Of a stretch of 44,423 bases of DNA, positions 8,301 through 16,562 are shown piece after piece. The stretch is taken from contig JALFMW010000395.1 of the NCBI GenBank assembly GCA_022782605.1, positions 1 through 44,423 on the forward strand, read 5' to 3'. Positions within the stretch are counted from its first letter, which is position 1, and every line of letters begins with the position of its first letter. The translations under genes were made by a program, and so were the position numbers. The notes below the pieces were generated by a model, which saw only the letters and a program-made list of their open reading frames with translations, did no database searches and was not told where the DNA came from. This DNA is from Clostridium sp. GTDB taxonomy: Bacteria; Bacillota; Clostridia; Peptostreptococcales; Peptostreptococcaceae.

Positions 8301-11300
8301 GCAGTTAGTGAAATGGGCGACGCTTCAAAAGGGGTAGACTTACTAACTGACTCATTCGCATCTTTAGGTTTCGGAATTAAAAAAGCTACTGAAACTGATA
8401 TTGAGTTCGCAGACAGATTTGAAAAAGAAATTAATCTATATATGGATACACTTGCAAGAATGCAATCTGAATCAAACCAGACGATAGAGCAAGCAATGGA
8501 AGGATATATCTACGCTGGAGGAGAATTCGATAGGCTTAATATTCCATTAGAACAAAGTGGAGCACTGCTTTCTGTGTTAGCCAGTCGTGGGTTGAAGTCA
8601 GCAGAAGCAGGTAGAGGTTTATCTTCTACATTAATCAACCTTACAAAAGAATCTGGACAGTCATATGAGGCATTAAAAGAATTATATAGTCTAACAGGTA
8701 TAGATGTATTTGCTAGGTTCGATGAAAAAGGAAACTATAAGTTAGAACAACAACTTACAAATATAAATGATGCTTTTGAAAAGATAACTCAGACTTATGG
8801 AGAATCAAAAGGTTCCGAAATAATAAATAGACTTACTGGTGGAATAGCAGGTAAAACACAAATAAAGACTTTCTCAAAATTACTAGAAGGTTATAGAAAT
8901 GAATACACTCACATCAAAAACTTATTAAGCGAAGATAATGTTAGTGGAACAATGGATAGTATGCTTGAAGATAAATCTAAGAGTATCAAATATAAGTTTG
9001 AAATGATGAAGGCTTCTATACAAGAATCTCTTGTTGGATTATTTAATACAATTAAGCCTTACTTAGAAAAAGCAATAGAACTTATAACTAAATTATCTGA
9101 CTCATTTAGAAATCTTTCTGATGGAGACAAGTTAGAGTTAGCTAAATTAGCTGGTTTAGCAACTATACTACCAACCCTTATAGTTGTATCTGGGACACTT
9201 ATAATGATGCTTGGAAAGGTAGCTACTGCATTTATCGCTGTTGCAATGGCACCTGTTAAGTTTTTAAATGTTATATTTAAAGTTATGGAAGCTATTGGTA
9301 AGTTTAAAACTCTTACTGCTGGTAAAGGTTTCTTAGAAGGAATAATAGCAGTATTCCCTAAATTAGAAGGAATGATAACTAGGTTATATGTATTCTTCTC
9401 TAATATAGGAACTAAAATAGCAAGTGTATTTGCTGGAATAGGAAAAGCATTTACAGCTGGTGGAATAGTCGGAGGATTTAAAGCAATATTAGTGCTAGGA
9501 GCTAAGGTAATAAGTATGATGGCACTTGTAATAGGAGCATTTACATTCTTCAAAGACTTATTATCTAACTGGAGTGAATTAGGCTTCTTCTCATCTTTTG
9601 AACACGCTTTTGTTAATTTAGTAAACAAAGTTGTAGAAGGTATCGCTAAAATCGTTGGAATACTTAATGAAAATTGGGCTGAATCAATTAGAAAAGACTT
9701 TACTATCGAATCATCTGCTGATAAACATGCGAAAGAATTAGGCTATGACGGCTATGATGAAATGAAGAAATCTCAATCTGCTTTATCTGCATTTGAAAAG
9801 CAGTTAAATAGGATTACAAATGGCGATTACAAAATAGGTTTTGATATTGGTTTCAATACTGGTGGAGTATGGCAAAATGGTGCTATTGGTAGATTAATTG
9901 AAGGTATCAATAATGGAACTGACACACCAATAACTTCTGAAAATGTTGGGGAAATGAAAGGTGCAGTTAGTGATGTAATAAGCCAATACAAATACATTAA
10001 TAACCTAAAACAACAACAGGTAAAAGCAACAAAAGAAGAGACTGAACTTACTAATAAAATACTTAAGAAAAGAGAAGAAATGTCTAAGTATAAGAAGGGT
10101 TCTGAAAAGTATAATAAACTTCAAGAAGAATATAATGGTTTAGTAGAACAGAAAAACCAAAAGGCTCAATTTAGAGTATCTAACCAAGAAGAAATAGACT
10201 CTAAAATAAAGGAATATGAAGAAAATGTTCTTGTAATACAATACAAGTTCCAAGAAGCTCAAGAAAATGGCGTTGGCGAAGAGTTCTTCTATGAAAACTT
10301 TAGTGGCGAGTTCTTAAAAGAGTTCGGAGTTGAATTAGTATTTAAAAACCCAGAAGAATCAACTAAATCATTACAAGAATTAGGTAAAAATCTTCCTGAG
10401 TTAAAACAAGATATATTAGTTGAACTTGAAACAGCAGAAGGTGATTATAAAAACCAATTACTTGAAAAGTTAGTAGAACTAGAAAAACTTGAAGTAGCAA
10501 TACCTGTGGCACTTGAAATAATAGAAACTGAGAATAAATTATTACAATACTTTGGTCCAGATAGTGAACTAACAAAAGCTGAAGAAAAAGTTCTAAAAAT
10601 AGAAGCTGATATGGCTGGATTAGAAAAAGGTAGCGAAGCTTGGAACAATCTAAATGAACAGCACAAAACAGCACAAGAAGAACTTAAAAAAATCCAAGAT
10701 GAATGTGATGCACTTAAAAAATCTTTAGAAGAATTAGAAACTAAGAATCCTAAAATATTTGAAAATGCAACTAAATTAGCTCAAATACTAGCAGAAAATC
10801 CTAATTTAAGTTTAGCAAGCTTCCTAAATGGAGATAAAAACTTTGATGGTAGTGAAAAACCAAAAGTTGAAAATAATAAAGCTACTGAATTTATCAATGA
10901 AAACTATAATCAGGACGGTAGCAAGAAAACTCCTCAGCAAAAACTAGCTGAAAAGAAACAGAAAGAACAGCAACAAAAAGAAGTTAAACAGGCGAAAAAA
11001 GATGCTAAAGAAGCTCAAAAAGCTCAAAAAGAAATCCAAAAAAGAAAAGAAGAAGCACAAGAATATGCTAGTAATTATGAGTTTGTTAATCCTCACGGTA
11101 TGCCATTACTACCAGGAAATACAAAGTTAAGTAATAAAACAAAAGAAAAACTTAATGAAAAGTATGGCAAAAATGGCAACAAGACTGACAAAGCTGACAC
11201 TAAAACTGACAATAATGGCACTCCTATAACTGACAATGTCAAAAAAGACATTGAAGGTGCTCAAAATGTCGCTAATGAAGCCACTATTGATATGCCGAAA

Positions 11301-12272
11301 GTTGAAAGCGAAGAAACTCCTATAACTACAAATATCGAAGCTGATGTGGAAGGTGCAACTGAACAGCTATCTGATTTAGAAAGCAAGGCACAAGAAACTC
11401 TAGCATCATTTGGCGAAATAGATATGTCTAATTTAGCAGAAGTATTCTCAGTAGTCCTTACACTAGCAGATGAAGTTAGGCAAAGACTTATAGATATAGG
11501 CAATGTTGCAAATAACTCTGTTAAAGCAAACTTCTCTGGAATAGCAGATGGTTTATTTGAAAAATTAGCAGAAGTTAGAGAGAAATTAATAGCAATAGGT
11601 GATGTTGCAAATAACTATGTAAAAAATAGCATATCTGGAATACTAGATGGTTTTATGGAAAACATAAGCACTGTTAGAGAGGCTGTAATAGCCCTAGGAA
11701 ACGTTGCTAATAATTATTTGAGTAATTGCTTAAATAATGCAGGGAACGGTCTTAAAACAAGCATAGAATCTGCGAGAGAGGCATTACTGTCTATAGCTAA
11801 TGTTGCACTAGGTAGAGGAGCAAATAGCTTGCTAGCTATGGGTCAAAGTTTAGCAACTGGTCTAAATGGAGCAAGAGAAAAGCTGTTATCTATATGTAAT
11901 GTGGCTTATAATCGTGGTGTTTCTGCTATGTCTGCAATGGGTCAGGCATTGTCTAATTCATTATCAGGTGCTGTAGGAATAGCAGAAAGAGTTGCAAACA
12001 TAATTTCTGGTGCTGTTAGACAAGCAAATAGTATCAAAATGCCTAGTATACCAACAAGTCCAAGTGTAGGAACAGTTTCGCTTGCTCAACCTGCAAGTTT
12101 AGCATCTATGATGCGAAGCACAGATATAAGTAATTCATCTAGAAGCACAATTAATACTTCTTCTAGCAACTTCAACTTTGCGATAGACAAAGTTATTTCT
12201 AACAGCAATGCTGATTTAAAAAACTCAGCTAGAAGACTTACAACTTATTGTAAAAGAAGAGGTTTATTCTAA
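5379..12272 (+). CDS. Tape measure protein
   Basis: A 2,297-residue protein that sets tail length and is ejected with the DNA. A very long, charged coiled-coil and Lys/Glu/Asn-rich region fills about residues 1-820. A TP901-type tape measure core follows (about 840-1230, with SLSSVG-type helices and the YSPEETMQMAKYLSLAGYD block). Hydrophobic membrane-like segments lie near 1250-1390. A second charged region runs to about 1990. Five tandem repeats of about 33 residues (each with a VREKLIAIGNVANN-like motif) span about 2025-2195, then a Ser-rich end. The ribosome site is AAAGGAG. At the usual 1.5 Å per residue the tail would be roughly 340 nm. The next typical tail genes (Dit, Tal) are not downstream but lie on the other strand at 20.9-23.5 kb. 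Confidence 0.95.
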   Translation: MSEKQTMQLEYQFTAEDVNVSAVINKMETNLENYNGEAQAFIKNTSKAEAELRSLSTSAKKAQADIKDTASAMKYFNNSKTSTNKMTENLASDIAKAKSLTKQMKQQQQSLVNLGMKSQLKGLDTTEIKTFETLSNQYRANTVELQKLDNKMATSFKTLHTNYEIAQQGLDLSKVGSDEETFFLKKVQSAEKGINKFTGALNDFADIKNSFLREFNDVDNYINDVASKYKLNVIDSKAVKNLNQTKENSLNKKNEVAEQIRKDAQEIKKEGENYIKTVDTFKDEKSSKNETNRTINDTDRTKNEPKGTKSSKKSKKETVSEKVEPTVIESENKEQKETKKGKKKTPTASKNGKVFDPSKKLKEHQEKVNMNLEAKKRELENRHQLKTESALRQSKLNKDEDNNKTKNKIKLTEAQNKATKEQIELKSQLKQQEDTLASDNKIRVNQEKINQAIKKQKAETKNQMKLNEQLHNEKIEFLKEETKSEKSLAKAKSKARQKEDDNRSKNKKEEYTSKTDNDIRKANNQAYLNEVEAEAKHFRNLEKMSENHANQVERDNNRTANSMKENQQLHDLEIDKIQKKTEANKEYAESLIKVNQEKLKGNAELDDHKTQNKKDVIDYKTQSNKDLDDYKTKNKKDFYDYTQQQQQIKKVNNERVNLIDNINKEAGIYKKMKADAISYQDGLDNISKNTDNIIKKNTLYSDSFDKVEKSLRTKEKSLISIGNRYENTINNTKKLIQSSKDYADALSSTKANLEAEITKLESLGSKSTETASKIEKLKAELKEVDSTMDALKSSTANLLSEMHQAGGQVEALGNDFDTLENKINECKNSVSGFSNKMATIGNIGGDFTKGMINAGDKAMSFTRNLSNVGQEIANIGREMQFLSLAGAGLFGSSIAIGLNYEGELATVKSTLSSVGKEAGYADKAIDKIDKKVREVSSKSIYSPEETMQMAKYLSLAGYDLDKIVGSLDSMSKLMAVSEMGDASKGVDLLTDSFASLGFGIKKATETDIEFADRFEKEINLYMDTLARMQSESNQTIEQAMEGYIYAGGEFDRLNIPLEQSGALLSVLASRGLKSAEAGRGLSSTLINLTKESGQSYEALKELYSLTGIDVFARFDEKGNYKLEQQLTNINDAFEKITQTYGESKGSEIINRLTGGIAGKTQIKTFSKLLEGYRNEYTHIKNLLSEDNVSGTMDSMLEDKSKSIKYKFEMMKASIQESLVGLFNTIKPYLEKAIELITKLSDSFRNLSDGDKLELAKLAGLATILPTLIVVSGTLIMMLGKVATAFIAVAMAPVKFLNVIFKVMEAIGKFKTLTAGKGFLEGIIAVFPKLEGMITRLYVFFSNIGTKIASVFAGIGKAFTAGGIVGGFKAILVLGAKVISMMALVIGAFTFFKDLLSNWSELGFFSSFEHAFVNLVNKVVEGIAKIVGILNENWAESIRKDFTIESSADKHAKELGYDGYDEMKKSQSALSAFEKQLNRITNGDYKIGFDIGFNTGGVWQNGAIGRLIEGINNGTDTPITSENVGEMKGAVSDVISQYKYINNLKQQQVKATKEETELTNKILKKREEMSKYKKGSEKYNKLQEEYNGLVEQKNQKAQFRVSNQEEIDSKIKEYEENVLVIQYKFQEAQENGVGEEFFYENFSGEFLKEFGVELVFKNPEESTKSLQELGKNLPELKQDILVELETAEGDYKNQLLEKLVELEKLEVAIPVALEIIETENKLLQYFGPDSELTKAEEKVLKIEADMAGLEKGSEAWNNLNEQHKTAQEELKKIQDECDALKKSLEELETKNPKIFENATKLAQILAENPNLSLASFLNGDKNFDGSEKPKVENNKATEFINENYNQDGSKKTPQQKLAEKKQKEQQQKEVKQAKKDAKEAQKAQKEIQKRKEEAQEYASNYEFVNPHGMPLLPGNTKLSNKTKEKLNEKYGKNGNKTDKADTKTDNNGTPITDNVKKDIEGAQNVANEATIDMPKVESEETPITTNIEADVEGATEQLSDLESKAQETLASFGEIDMSNLAEVFSVVLTLADEVRQRLIDIGNVANNSVKANFSGIADGLFEKLAEVREKLIAIGDVANNYVKNSISGILDGFMENISTVREAVIALGNVANNYLSNCLNNAGNGLKTSIESAREALLSIANVALGRGANSLLAMGQSLATGLNGAREKLLSICNVAYNRGVSAMSAMGQALSNSLSGAVGIAERVANIISGAVRQANSIKMPSIPTSPSVGTVSLAQPASLASMMRSTDISNSSRSTINTSSSNFNFAIDKVISNSNADLKNSARRLTTYCKRRGLF

Positions 12273-12298
12273 AATAAACTTTATCAGTAAAGATTAAG

Positions 12299-12322
12299 GT
12301 GATTAGTAATAATCACTTTTTT
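12299..12322 (+). terminator. Terminator after the tape measure gene
   Basis: GTGATTA (12299-12305), loop GTAA, TAATCAC (12310-12316), then six T. This is a clear rho-independent terminator closing the late structural operon. Confidence 0.88.
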
Positions 12323-12328
12323 CTTTTC

Positions 12329-12478
12329 TGCTATTACAAAGAACTTCTAACTTTTTCTTTTAAAGTCTATGAAGTTTTAAACTGCATCAGTTGTTTATAC
12401 TTTTCATACTTTTAGATTTACTGATGCACTTTAAACAACAAAGGCGAAGCCAACAATCGAAGATTGCTTGTAATAGCA
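12329..12478 (+). repeat. Left copy of hairpin-bounded element
   Basis: This 150-bp non-coding element is bounded by inverted copies of an 11-mer: TGCTATTACAA at 12329-12339 and TTGTAATAGCA at 12468-12478. Inside, GCATCAG (12384-12390) pairs with CTGATGC (12421-12427). A 21-base block at 12431-12451 containing AAAGGCGAAGCC is shared exactly, in inverted orientation, with 29611-29631. The element recurs at 29585-29706 with the same outer arms and inner hairpin. Confidence 0.75.
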
Positions 12479-12610
12479 AAAAAAAAGAAACCTTTGAATA
12501 ACTGACAAAGGTTTAATATATTTCAAAAATGATGATTAAAAAATAAAGTTTAAAAAAATAAAAAAAACAATAAAAAACTAAATAATTTTTTAATTCATAA
12601 TTTTTTAAAA

Positions 12611-12795
12611 CTAGCTGGAAGCTAGTATTTTTCAACTAGGAGAGCTGGTTTCGCCAGCGACCCTATATAATTCTTTATTGTGCCTTAAACGATTTAAAAT
12701 ATGTTTTGTGTCTTCAAAGTGAGTAATAGCAATAGTTCCATGGTTTTACATTTCTAAAATACACCCCACCATTTTTACCACACATTTTTGAAGCT
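12611..12795 (+). repeat. Left copy of 185-bp leader repeat (inverted copy at 29280-29464)
   Basis: About 185 bp matches the reverse complement of 29280-29464. There are exact blocks of 58 bp (12634-12691), 28 bp (12712-12739) and 38 bp (12758-12795), separated by short diverged stretches. It starts with a hairpin CTAGCT/AGCTAG whose loop differs between copies while the stem is kept, and contains GCTGG-TTTCG-CCAGC. It is non-coding and lies upstream of the early operon, as its partner lies upstream of the other early operon. It may be a shared leader RNA, a binding region or a recombination site. Confidence 0.85.
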
Positions 12796-12812
12796 GTTTT
12801 TAGACTAAAAAA

Positions 12813-13012
12813 TATTGGTATCCAATTTCTTATGTCGGACATTGTATGACAATGTATGACCTGCATGACAGTGCATGACATTTAGTTAAAAAATATTGGT
12901 ATACAATATTGGTATACAATAAAAATATTGGTATCAAATAGTGAAAAATATTGTCAAAAACTATTGGTATACAATACTTAAAAATAATATAAAAAAGTAT
13001 TGGTATACAATA
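12813..13012 (+). repeat. Array of TATTGGTATACAA operator-like repeats
   Basis: Six copies of TATTGGTATnCAA lie at about 12813, 12894, 12907, 12926, 12962 and 12998, the last ending about 65 bases before the -35 box of the early promoter. Each is a near-palindrome around GTATAC. Two more copies, facing each other, lie at 14519-14546. The layout suggests a repressor or replication-initiator binding array. Confidence 0.75.
12843..12879 (+). repeat. Four phased TGYATGAC repeats
   Basis: TGTATGAC at 12843 and 12853, and TGCATGAC at 12862 and 12872. The spacing is 10, 9 and 10 bases, about one DNA turn each, so a protein could bind all four on one face. It lies between the leader repeat and the main operator array. 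Confidence 0.65.
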
Positions 13013-13078
13013 GCTGTATATGTTGCAAATACTGATGTTTAAGCAGATAAAAAAAATAAACTTTCTACCATTTTTCTC

Positions 13079-13107
13079 TTTACAAATTATGGAAAAAATA
13101 GTATAAT
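13079..13107 (+). promoter_or_regulatory. Early promoter for the RusA operon
   Basis: TTTACA at 13079-13084, a 17-base spacer and TATAAT at 13102-13107. Start of RNA is expected near 13114, 43 bases before the RusA start codon. The operator array upstream and flanking repeats imply strong regulation. Confidence 0.8.
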
Positions 13108-13156
13108 AGTATTATAGACACAAGGGAAACAAAAAAGACAAAAAGGGAGATTAAAA

Positions 13157-13576
13157 ATGACAATAGAGTTTATCGTTCAAGGTAAGGCAAGAGCCAAATC
13201 ACGCCCTCGCTTCTCTAGAGCTACAGGGAGAGTTTACACGACTAAAGAGGATAAAATATATGAACAGATGGTTAGAGACGCTTACAGAGGCTCTGAGAGC
13301 TTTCTAGATAGTAATGCACCATTAAGGGCTGAGATAGAAGTTTATCATCAAGTTCCAAAGAGTTATAGTAAGAAAAAAAGAGAGAGATGTTTAGCAGGAC
13401 TTATATATCCAACTGTTAAGCCAGATTTAGACAATATAGCAAAGGTAATATTGGACTCCAATAACAAAATATTATACAAAGATGACTCTCAAATAGTTGA
13501 GTTATCAATAGTTAAGAGATATGCAGAAGCAGATTATGTGAAGGTCAAAATAAAGGAGATTAATGAAAATGAATAG
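13157..13576 (+). CDS. rusA: RusA-family Holliday junction resolvase
   Basis: A 139-residue endonuclease that cuts Holliday junctions to resolve branched phage DNA before packaging. The N-terminal FIVQGKARAKSRPRFS segment, the KPDLDN motif (residues 88-93, catalytic Asp residues) and KDDSQI (about 108-113) are the RusA signature. Length is normal for the family. The ribosome site is AAAGGGAG. Its end overlaps the next gene by 14 bases, so the two are co-translated. It is first in the + early operon. Confidence 0.95.
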   Translation: MTIEFIVQGKARAKSRPRFSRATGRVYTTKEDKIYEQMVRDAYRGSESFLDSNAPLRAEIEVYHQVPKSYSKKKRERCLAGLIYPTVKPDLDNIAKVILDSNNKILYKDDSQIVELSIVKRYAEADYVKVKIKEINENE

Positions 13577-14291
13577 AGCGACATTGCAAGATAGGGAAGA
13601 ATGGTTTGTGGAGAGACTTAAAGAACAAGGCAAGTTTGAATATATCGGTGGCTATACAACAATGAAGGACGATGTCATACTAAAGCATAAAAAATGTGGC
13701 AAAACTGTTGTTCAGAAAGCTTACACTGTCATATATAGTGATATAGATGAATGTTATGAATGTAGCAGACATAGAAGGGGTTATGACTCAATAAAAGAAA
13801 ATATAAAATATAGCGATACACTTGGCATCGTTGGTCGGAAGAAATTCGGAGCAAGATATAGGTATCATGTTAAATGTCGAGTATGTGGCGAAGAATATTA
13901 CTTTAATAAAAAACAACTAAACGATGGAATAGTTTGTTGTAGTGGCACTACTTCTAGAATGGAAAGAATCGTGAAAGCTAAATCTATAGAAGTTGTTAGA
14001 AAGTTAAAAGCTGATATAGAAATCATAGATGATTTATCTTTAAGAAAAGTTATAGAAGAATCATTTAATGAACTTTCTTTAATAAGAAGTTGTGTTTACG
14101 ATAAAGAAAAACTTTTTGCTAATATTCAAAATGAAGTTAAAAAAATATTAAATAAAAAGACTATAGGAAACTGTCCTGTATGTAATAAAAAGATAACAAA
14201 AAAATCTGATTGGCGAGTAGATTTTAATAATAATAAACAAAAAATATGTAAAAATTGTAAAAAAACATCAAAAATCGAAAAAAATGGTTAA
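13563..14291 (+). CDS. Zinc-finger protein 1, homing-endonuclease-like DNA-binding modules
   Basis: A 242-residue Lys-rich protein with three probable zinc modules. Residues 26-67 (FEYIGGYTTMKDD..LKHKKCGK...CYEC) and 85-127 (KCRVCGEEY...CCSG) have the layout seen in recognition modules of phage homing endonucleases (DUF723-like): a short strand, CxxCG, about 17-20 residues, CxC or CxxC. A C-terminal pair CPVC...CKNC (about 205-234) forms a third. No HNH, GIY-YIG or LAGLIDADG nuclease motif is visible. It shares modules with the proteins at 14708 and 15563. Role unknown; nucleic-acid binding is inferred. Confidence 0.75.
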   Translation: MKMNRATLQDREEWFVERLKEQGKFEYIGGYTTMKDDVILKHKKCGKTVVQKAYTVIYSDIDECYECSRHRRGYDSIKENIKYSDTLGIVGRKKFGARYRYHVKCRVCGEEYYFNKKQLNDGIVCCSGTTSRMERIVKAKSIEVVRKLKADIEIIDDLSLRKVIEESFNELSLIRSCVYDKEKLFANIQNEVKKILNKKTIGNCPVCNKKITKKSDWRVDFNNNKQKICKNCKKTSKIEKNG

Positions 14292-14689
14292 TTTTTATAA
14301 AAAAATGGTCAAAAAATTAAAAAAAAGTATCAAAATCGATTATTTTTTAATTGTACCATGCAAAAAAATGCAGTTAATTTATGCAAAACATATTAAATAA
14401 AAAAGGCGTTCAAAAATCGAAAATATTTTTTCAGGGCAAAATGACGATTTGTTGAAAGACCAACATAAATATATACTATCTACTTTAATTCCAACTTTAA
14501 AAATCTGCATAAAAAATCCTATTGGTATACAATATTGATACCAATAATAAAAATCAAAATAAAAATCGAAATATTATCCTTTAGAGGTTTTTATTTTTAA
14601 TCCAAAATGAACCAAAAATAAAACATAAAAAACCAAAAATAATTCAAAGTTGAATCAAACAAAAGTGGGGTAAGTTTCTTTTCTAAAAT
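14292..14689. other. AT-rich intergenic region with two facing operator repeats
   Basis: About 400 bases without a gene. It contains TATTGGTATACAA at 14519 directly followed by TATTGATACCAATA at 14533 (the same motif reversed), so the operator seen before the early promoter also controls this gap. The rest is A-rich, including several ACCAAAAATAA-like stretches at 14600-14640. No clear promoter was seen. Confidence 0.5.
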
Positions 14690-14707
14690 GTGGGAAAGAG
14701 GTTTTAC

Positions 14708-15415
14708 TTGAAAGCAACAAAAAACGATAGGGAATTAAAATTAAGTGCAAAAACAACTGCGAAAAAATACTTCTCAGACTTAAGAGAAGAAATGTTATTT
14801 GGGGATGAATTAATAGATTTCATAAGAGCTTCGGTTTTATGGGAAAAAGATGAAGGTTTTTGGGTTGATAGATACTATCAATATATAGCTGATGAAATAA
14901 TGAATATGTATTTTAGAATATATCAAACATGTTCTTGTTGCTATAAACAATTTTATAAGAAAGATATGCGATATGTAGATAATGTAGGATATTGTGTAGA
15001 TTGTTATAATGATAATTTTGAAGATAGAAAGAAAGAAGTAAAGACAAAAGAAAATAATAATATAACAAAGTTTAATGATTTATTTGGAGATAAATATGAA
15101 GTGTTAAGTAGAAAAGATGCAAGGAAAATAACACAGAATATGTATCTTAAAATAAGATGTAAAAAATGTGAAGCAGTCTTCTTAAAAAAACTAGCTAATG
15201 TATTTAGATTAGATAAAGATGAAAGAGAACTTTGTGAATGTAGTAAGAAAACAGGTAAGAAAAATATCTTAGCTGATTCAGAAAAAGGAAAAGAATTACT
15301 ACTGATTGAAAAAAGGGAAAATGAAAAGAAAAGAAAAAGAGCTCAAAGGAAAAAGAAAAAAGATAAAGAGAAAGCTCAAAGATTACTAGAAGAAAGAGCA
15401 AAAAGGGAGTTATAA
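14708..15415 (+). CDS. Zinc-finger protein 2
   Basis: A 236-residue protein read from TTG at 14708, which has AAAGAGG six bases before it; a GTG at 14690 in the same frame lacks a ribosome site. It has a helical N-terminal half, then a zinc ribbon CSCC...CVDC, then a second module RCKKC...CECS, then a very basic Lys/Arg/Glu-rich tail. The two modules are those of the protein at 15563 but in reversed order. No enzyme motif is visible. A DNA- or RNA-binding role is inferred from fold and charge only. Confidence 0.68.
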   Translation: MKATKNDRELKLSAKTTAKKYFSDLREEMLFGDELIDFIRASVLWEKDEGFWVDRYYQYIADEIMNMYFRIYQTCSCCYKQFYKKDMRYVDNVGYCVDCYNDNFEDRKKEVKTKENNNITKFNDLFGDKYEVLSRKDARKITQNMYLKIRCKKCEAVFLKKLANVFRLDKDERELCECSKKTGKKNILADSEKGKELLLIEKRENEKKRKRAQRKKKKDKEKAQRLLEERAKREL

Positions 15416-15418
15416 ATA

Positions 15419-15544
15419 ATGCTTGAAATCAAAATAATATCATTTTTAATTCTGTTAATAATCATACTAAGTGTCATAGGTGTTGTTGTAATAGCACTAC
15501 TTGGTTTAATGTATTTAATGGAGTTTATATATAATTTGAAATAA
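15419..15544 (+). CDS. Small single-span membrane protein
   Basis: A 41-residue protein starting four bases after the previous stop (AAAGGGAG lies just upstream). Almost all of it is one hydrophobic helix of Ile, Leu and Val (ISFLILLIIILSVIGVVV). One copy of the dispersed 11-mer TTGTAATAGCA lies inside (15486-15496). The position in the early operon fits a small membrane-active or superinfection-type protein, but nothing specific is recognised. Confidence 0.6.
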   Translation: MLEIKIISFLILLIIILSVIGVVVIALLGLMYLMEFIYNLK

Positions 15545-15562
15545 AAAAGGGGACATATAGGA

Positions 15563-16042
15563 ATGAAAAAGTCAGCGATAGATGTATTGTTAAATGATAA
15601 AAAAGATAAATGGACAATGTTAGAGAAAAGACATACAGGATTTTTAGTTAGATGTAATAAATGTGGAAAAGAACAAGGACTGTCTAAATATATGATACTA
15701 AACAACAAAGATGAATGTTTTTGTAGTAGCAAAAAGGGAAAGGCTATGGCTAAGAAAGAAGCTTTAAAGATGTATTTCTATATGACAGCAGAAGCTTACG
15801 CTACAGGATATGGTATGTTAGAGGGAGAAGAATTACACTCATATATAATAGATGTATTAAAAATAGAAAGTCCAGTCTTAGCTATGAATAGTGAGTTTTG
15901 TGAGATGGTAATAGATGCTATGTATGAAGTTTATAAAGAAAAGAAAGTTCAAAGATGTATCAACTGTGGGAAATTATATCCAGCTTGCAGAATGTATAAG
16001 AAAGCTTGTTTGAAGAAGTTTAAAGATAAATGTGTTGCTTAA
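15563..16042 (+). CDS. Zinc-finger protein 3
   Basis: A 159-residue paralogue of the two upstream zinc proteins. Residues 1-55 hold the first module (FLVRCNKCGKEQ...CFCSS), then come helices, then the second ribbon (RCINCGKLYPACRMYKKACL...C) at the C-terminus. In the protein at 14708 the same two modules appear in the opposite order. The ribosome site AAAAAGGGG is good. Function unknown; no nuclease motif. Confidence 0.7.
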   Translation: MKKSAIDVLLNDKKDKWTMLEKRHTGFLVRCNKCGKEQGLSKYMILNNKDECFCSSKKGKAMAKKEALKMYFYMTAEAYATGYGMLEGEELHSYIIDVLKIESPVLAMNSEFCEMVIDAMYEVYKEKKVQRCINCGKLYPACRMYKKACLKKFKDKCVA

Positions 16043-16081
16043 TAGATTGAGAAAAAATTGAGATTATAAGGAGAGAGTGTA

Positions 16082-16207
16082 ATGAGAGATAAAATAAGAA
16101 ACATAATATTAGTTTTAGGATTATTTAAAGCAAAGAATAGAGTTGTTCTTCTAAAGATATTTAATGAGAGTTATGCTACTTGGAAATGTGATAGAGATTT
16201 CAGATAA
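16082..16207 (+). CDS. Hypothetical 41-residue basic protein
   Basis: An ATG with an excellent ribosome site (AAGGAGAGAG) opens a 41-residue frame: a basic start, a short hydrophobic helix (IILVLGLF), then a mixed end with WKCDRD. It is in line with the other early genes. The strong start supports translation; function cannot be told. Confidence 0.55.
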   Translation: MRDKIRNIILVLGLFKAKNRVVLLKIFNESYATWKCDRDFR

Positions 16208-16212
16208 ACAAA

Positions 16213-16237
16213 ATAGAGAGCCGCAGCGGCTCTCTAT
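16213..16237 (+). other. Perfect hairpin after the small gene at 16082
   Basis: ATAGAGAGCC (16213-16222) pairs exactly with GGCTCTCTAT (16228-16237) around GCAGC. No T-run follows. It could be a transcript-processing or weak termination signal. Confidence 0.55.
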
Positions 16238-16333
16238 TATATTATTTGAAAGAGGAAATTAATTATGGGTAAAGCTAAACTACACTTATAACTATAACAG
16301 ATATATTTAAAAAAACTAATAAGAGGAGCTGTA

Positions 16334-16468
16334 ATGATGTCCAAATTAAAATGCATAACTTGTATCCACTTAAACTTTAAAACGCTTGATAAGGGTTTTA
16401 TAATCTGTGAGAAGCACAATAAGATAATAGAGGATATACAGAAAGGATATTGTATAATAAAAGAATAA
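16334..16468 (+). CDS. Small zinc-binding protein
   Basis: A 44-residue protein preceded by AAGAGGAG. Four Cys plus His (KCITCIHL ... FIICEKH ... GYC) look like a compact zinc knuckle of the kind common in phage early regions. It starts with two Met codons and either could be used. Function unknown. Confidence 0.6.
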   Translation: MMSKLKCITCIHLNFKTLDKGFIICEKHNKIIEDIQKGYCIIKE

Positions 16469-16562
16469 TTATTTTTTACAAATAGACAGGTTTAGTTATC
16501 AATTACTATATATTTACATATTATTAAGTATATTTACATATAAAGAAAGGTGGTTGATATAC

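Noticed and set aside
9059-9628. 189-codon open frame antisense to the tape measure gene
   Set aside because: A shadow of the hydrophobic coding stretch on the other strand, with low-complexity Ala/Ile/Pro composition and no start signals.
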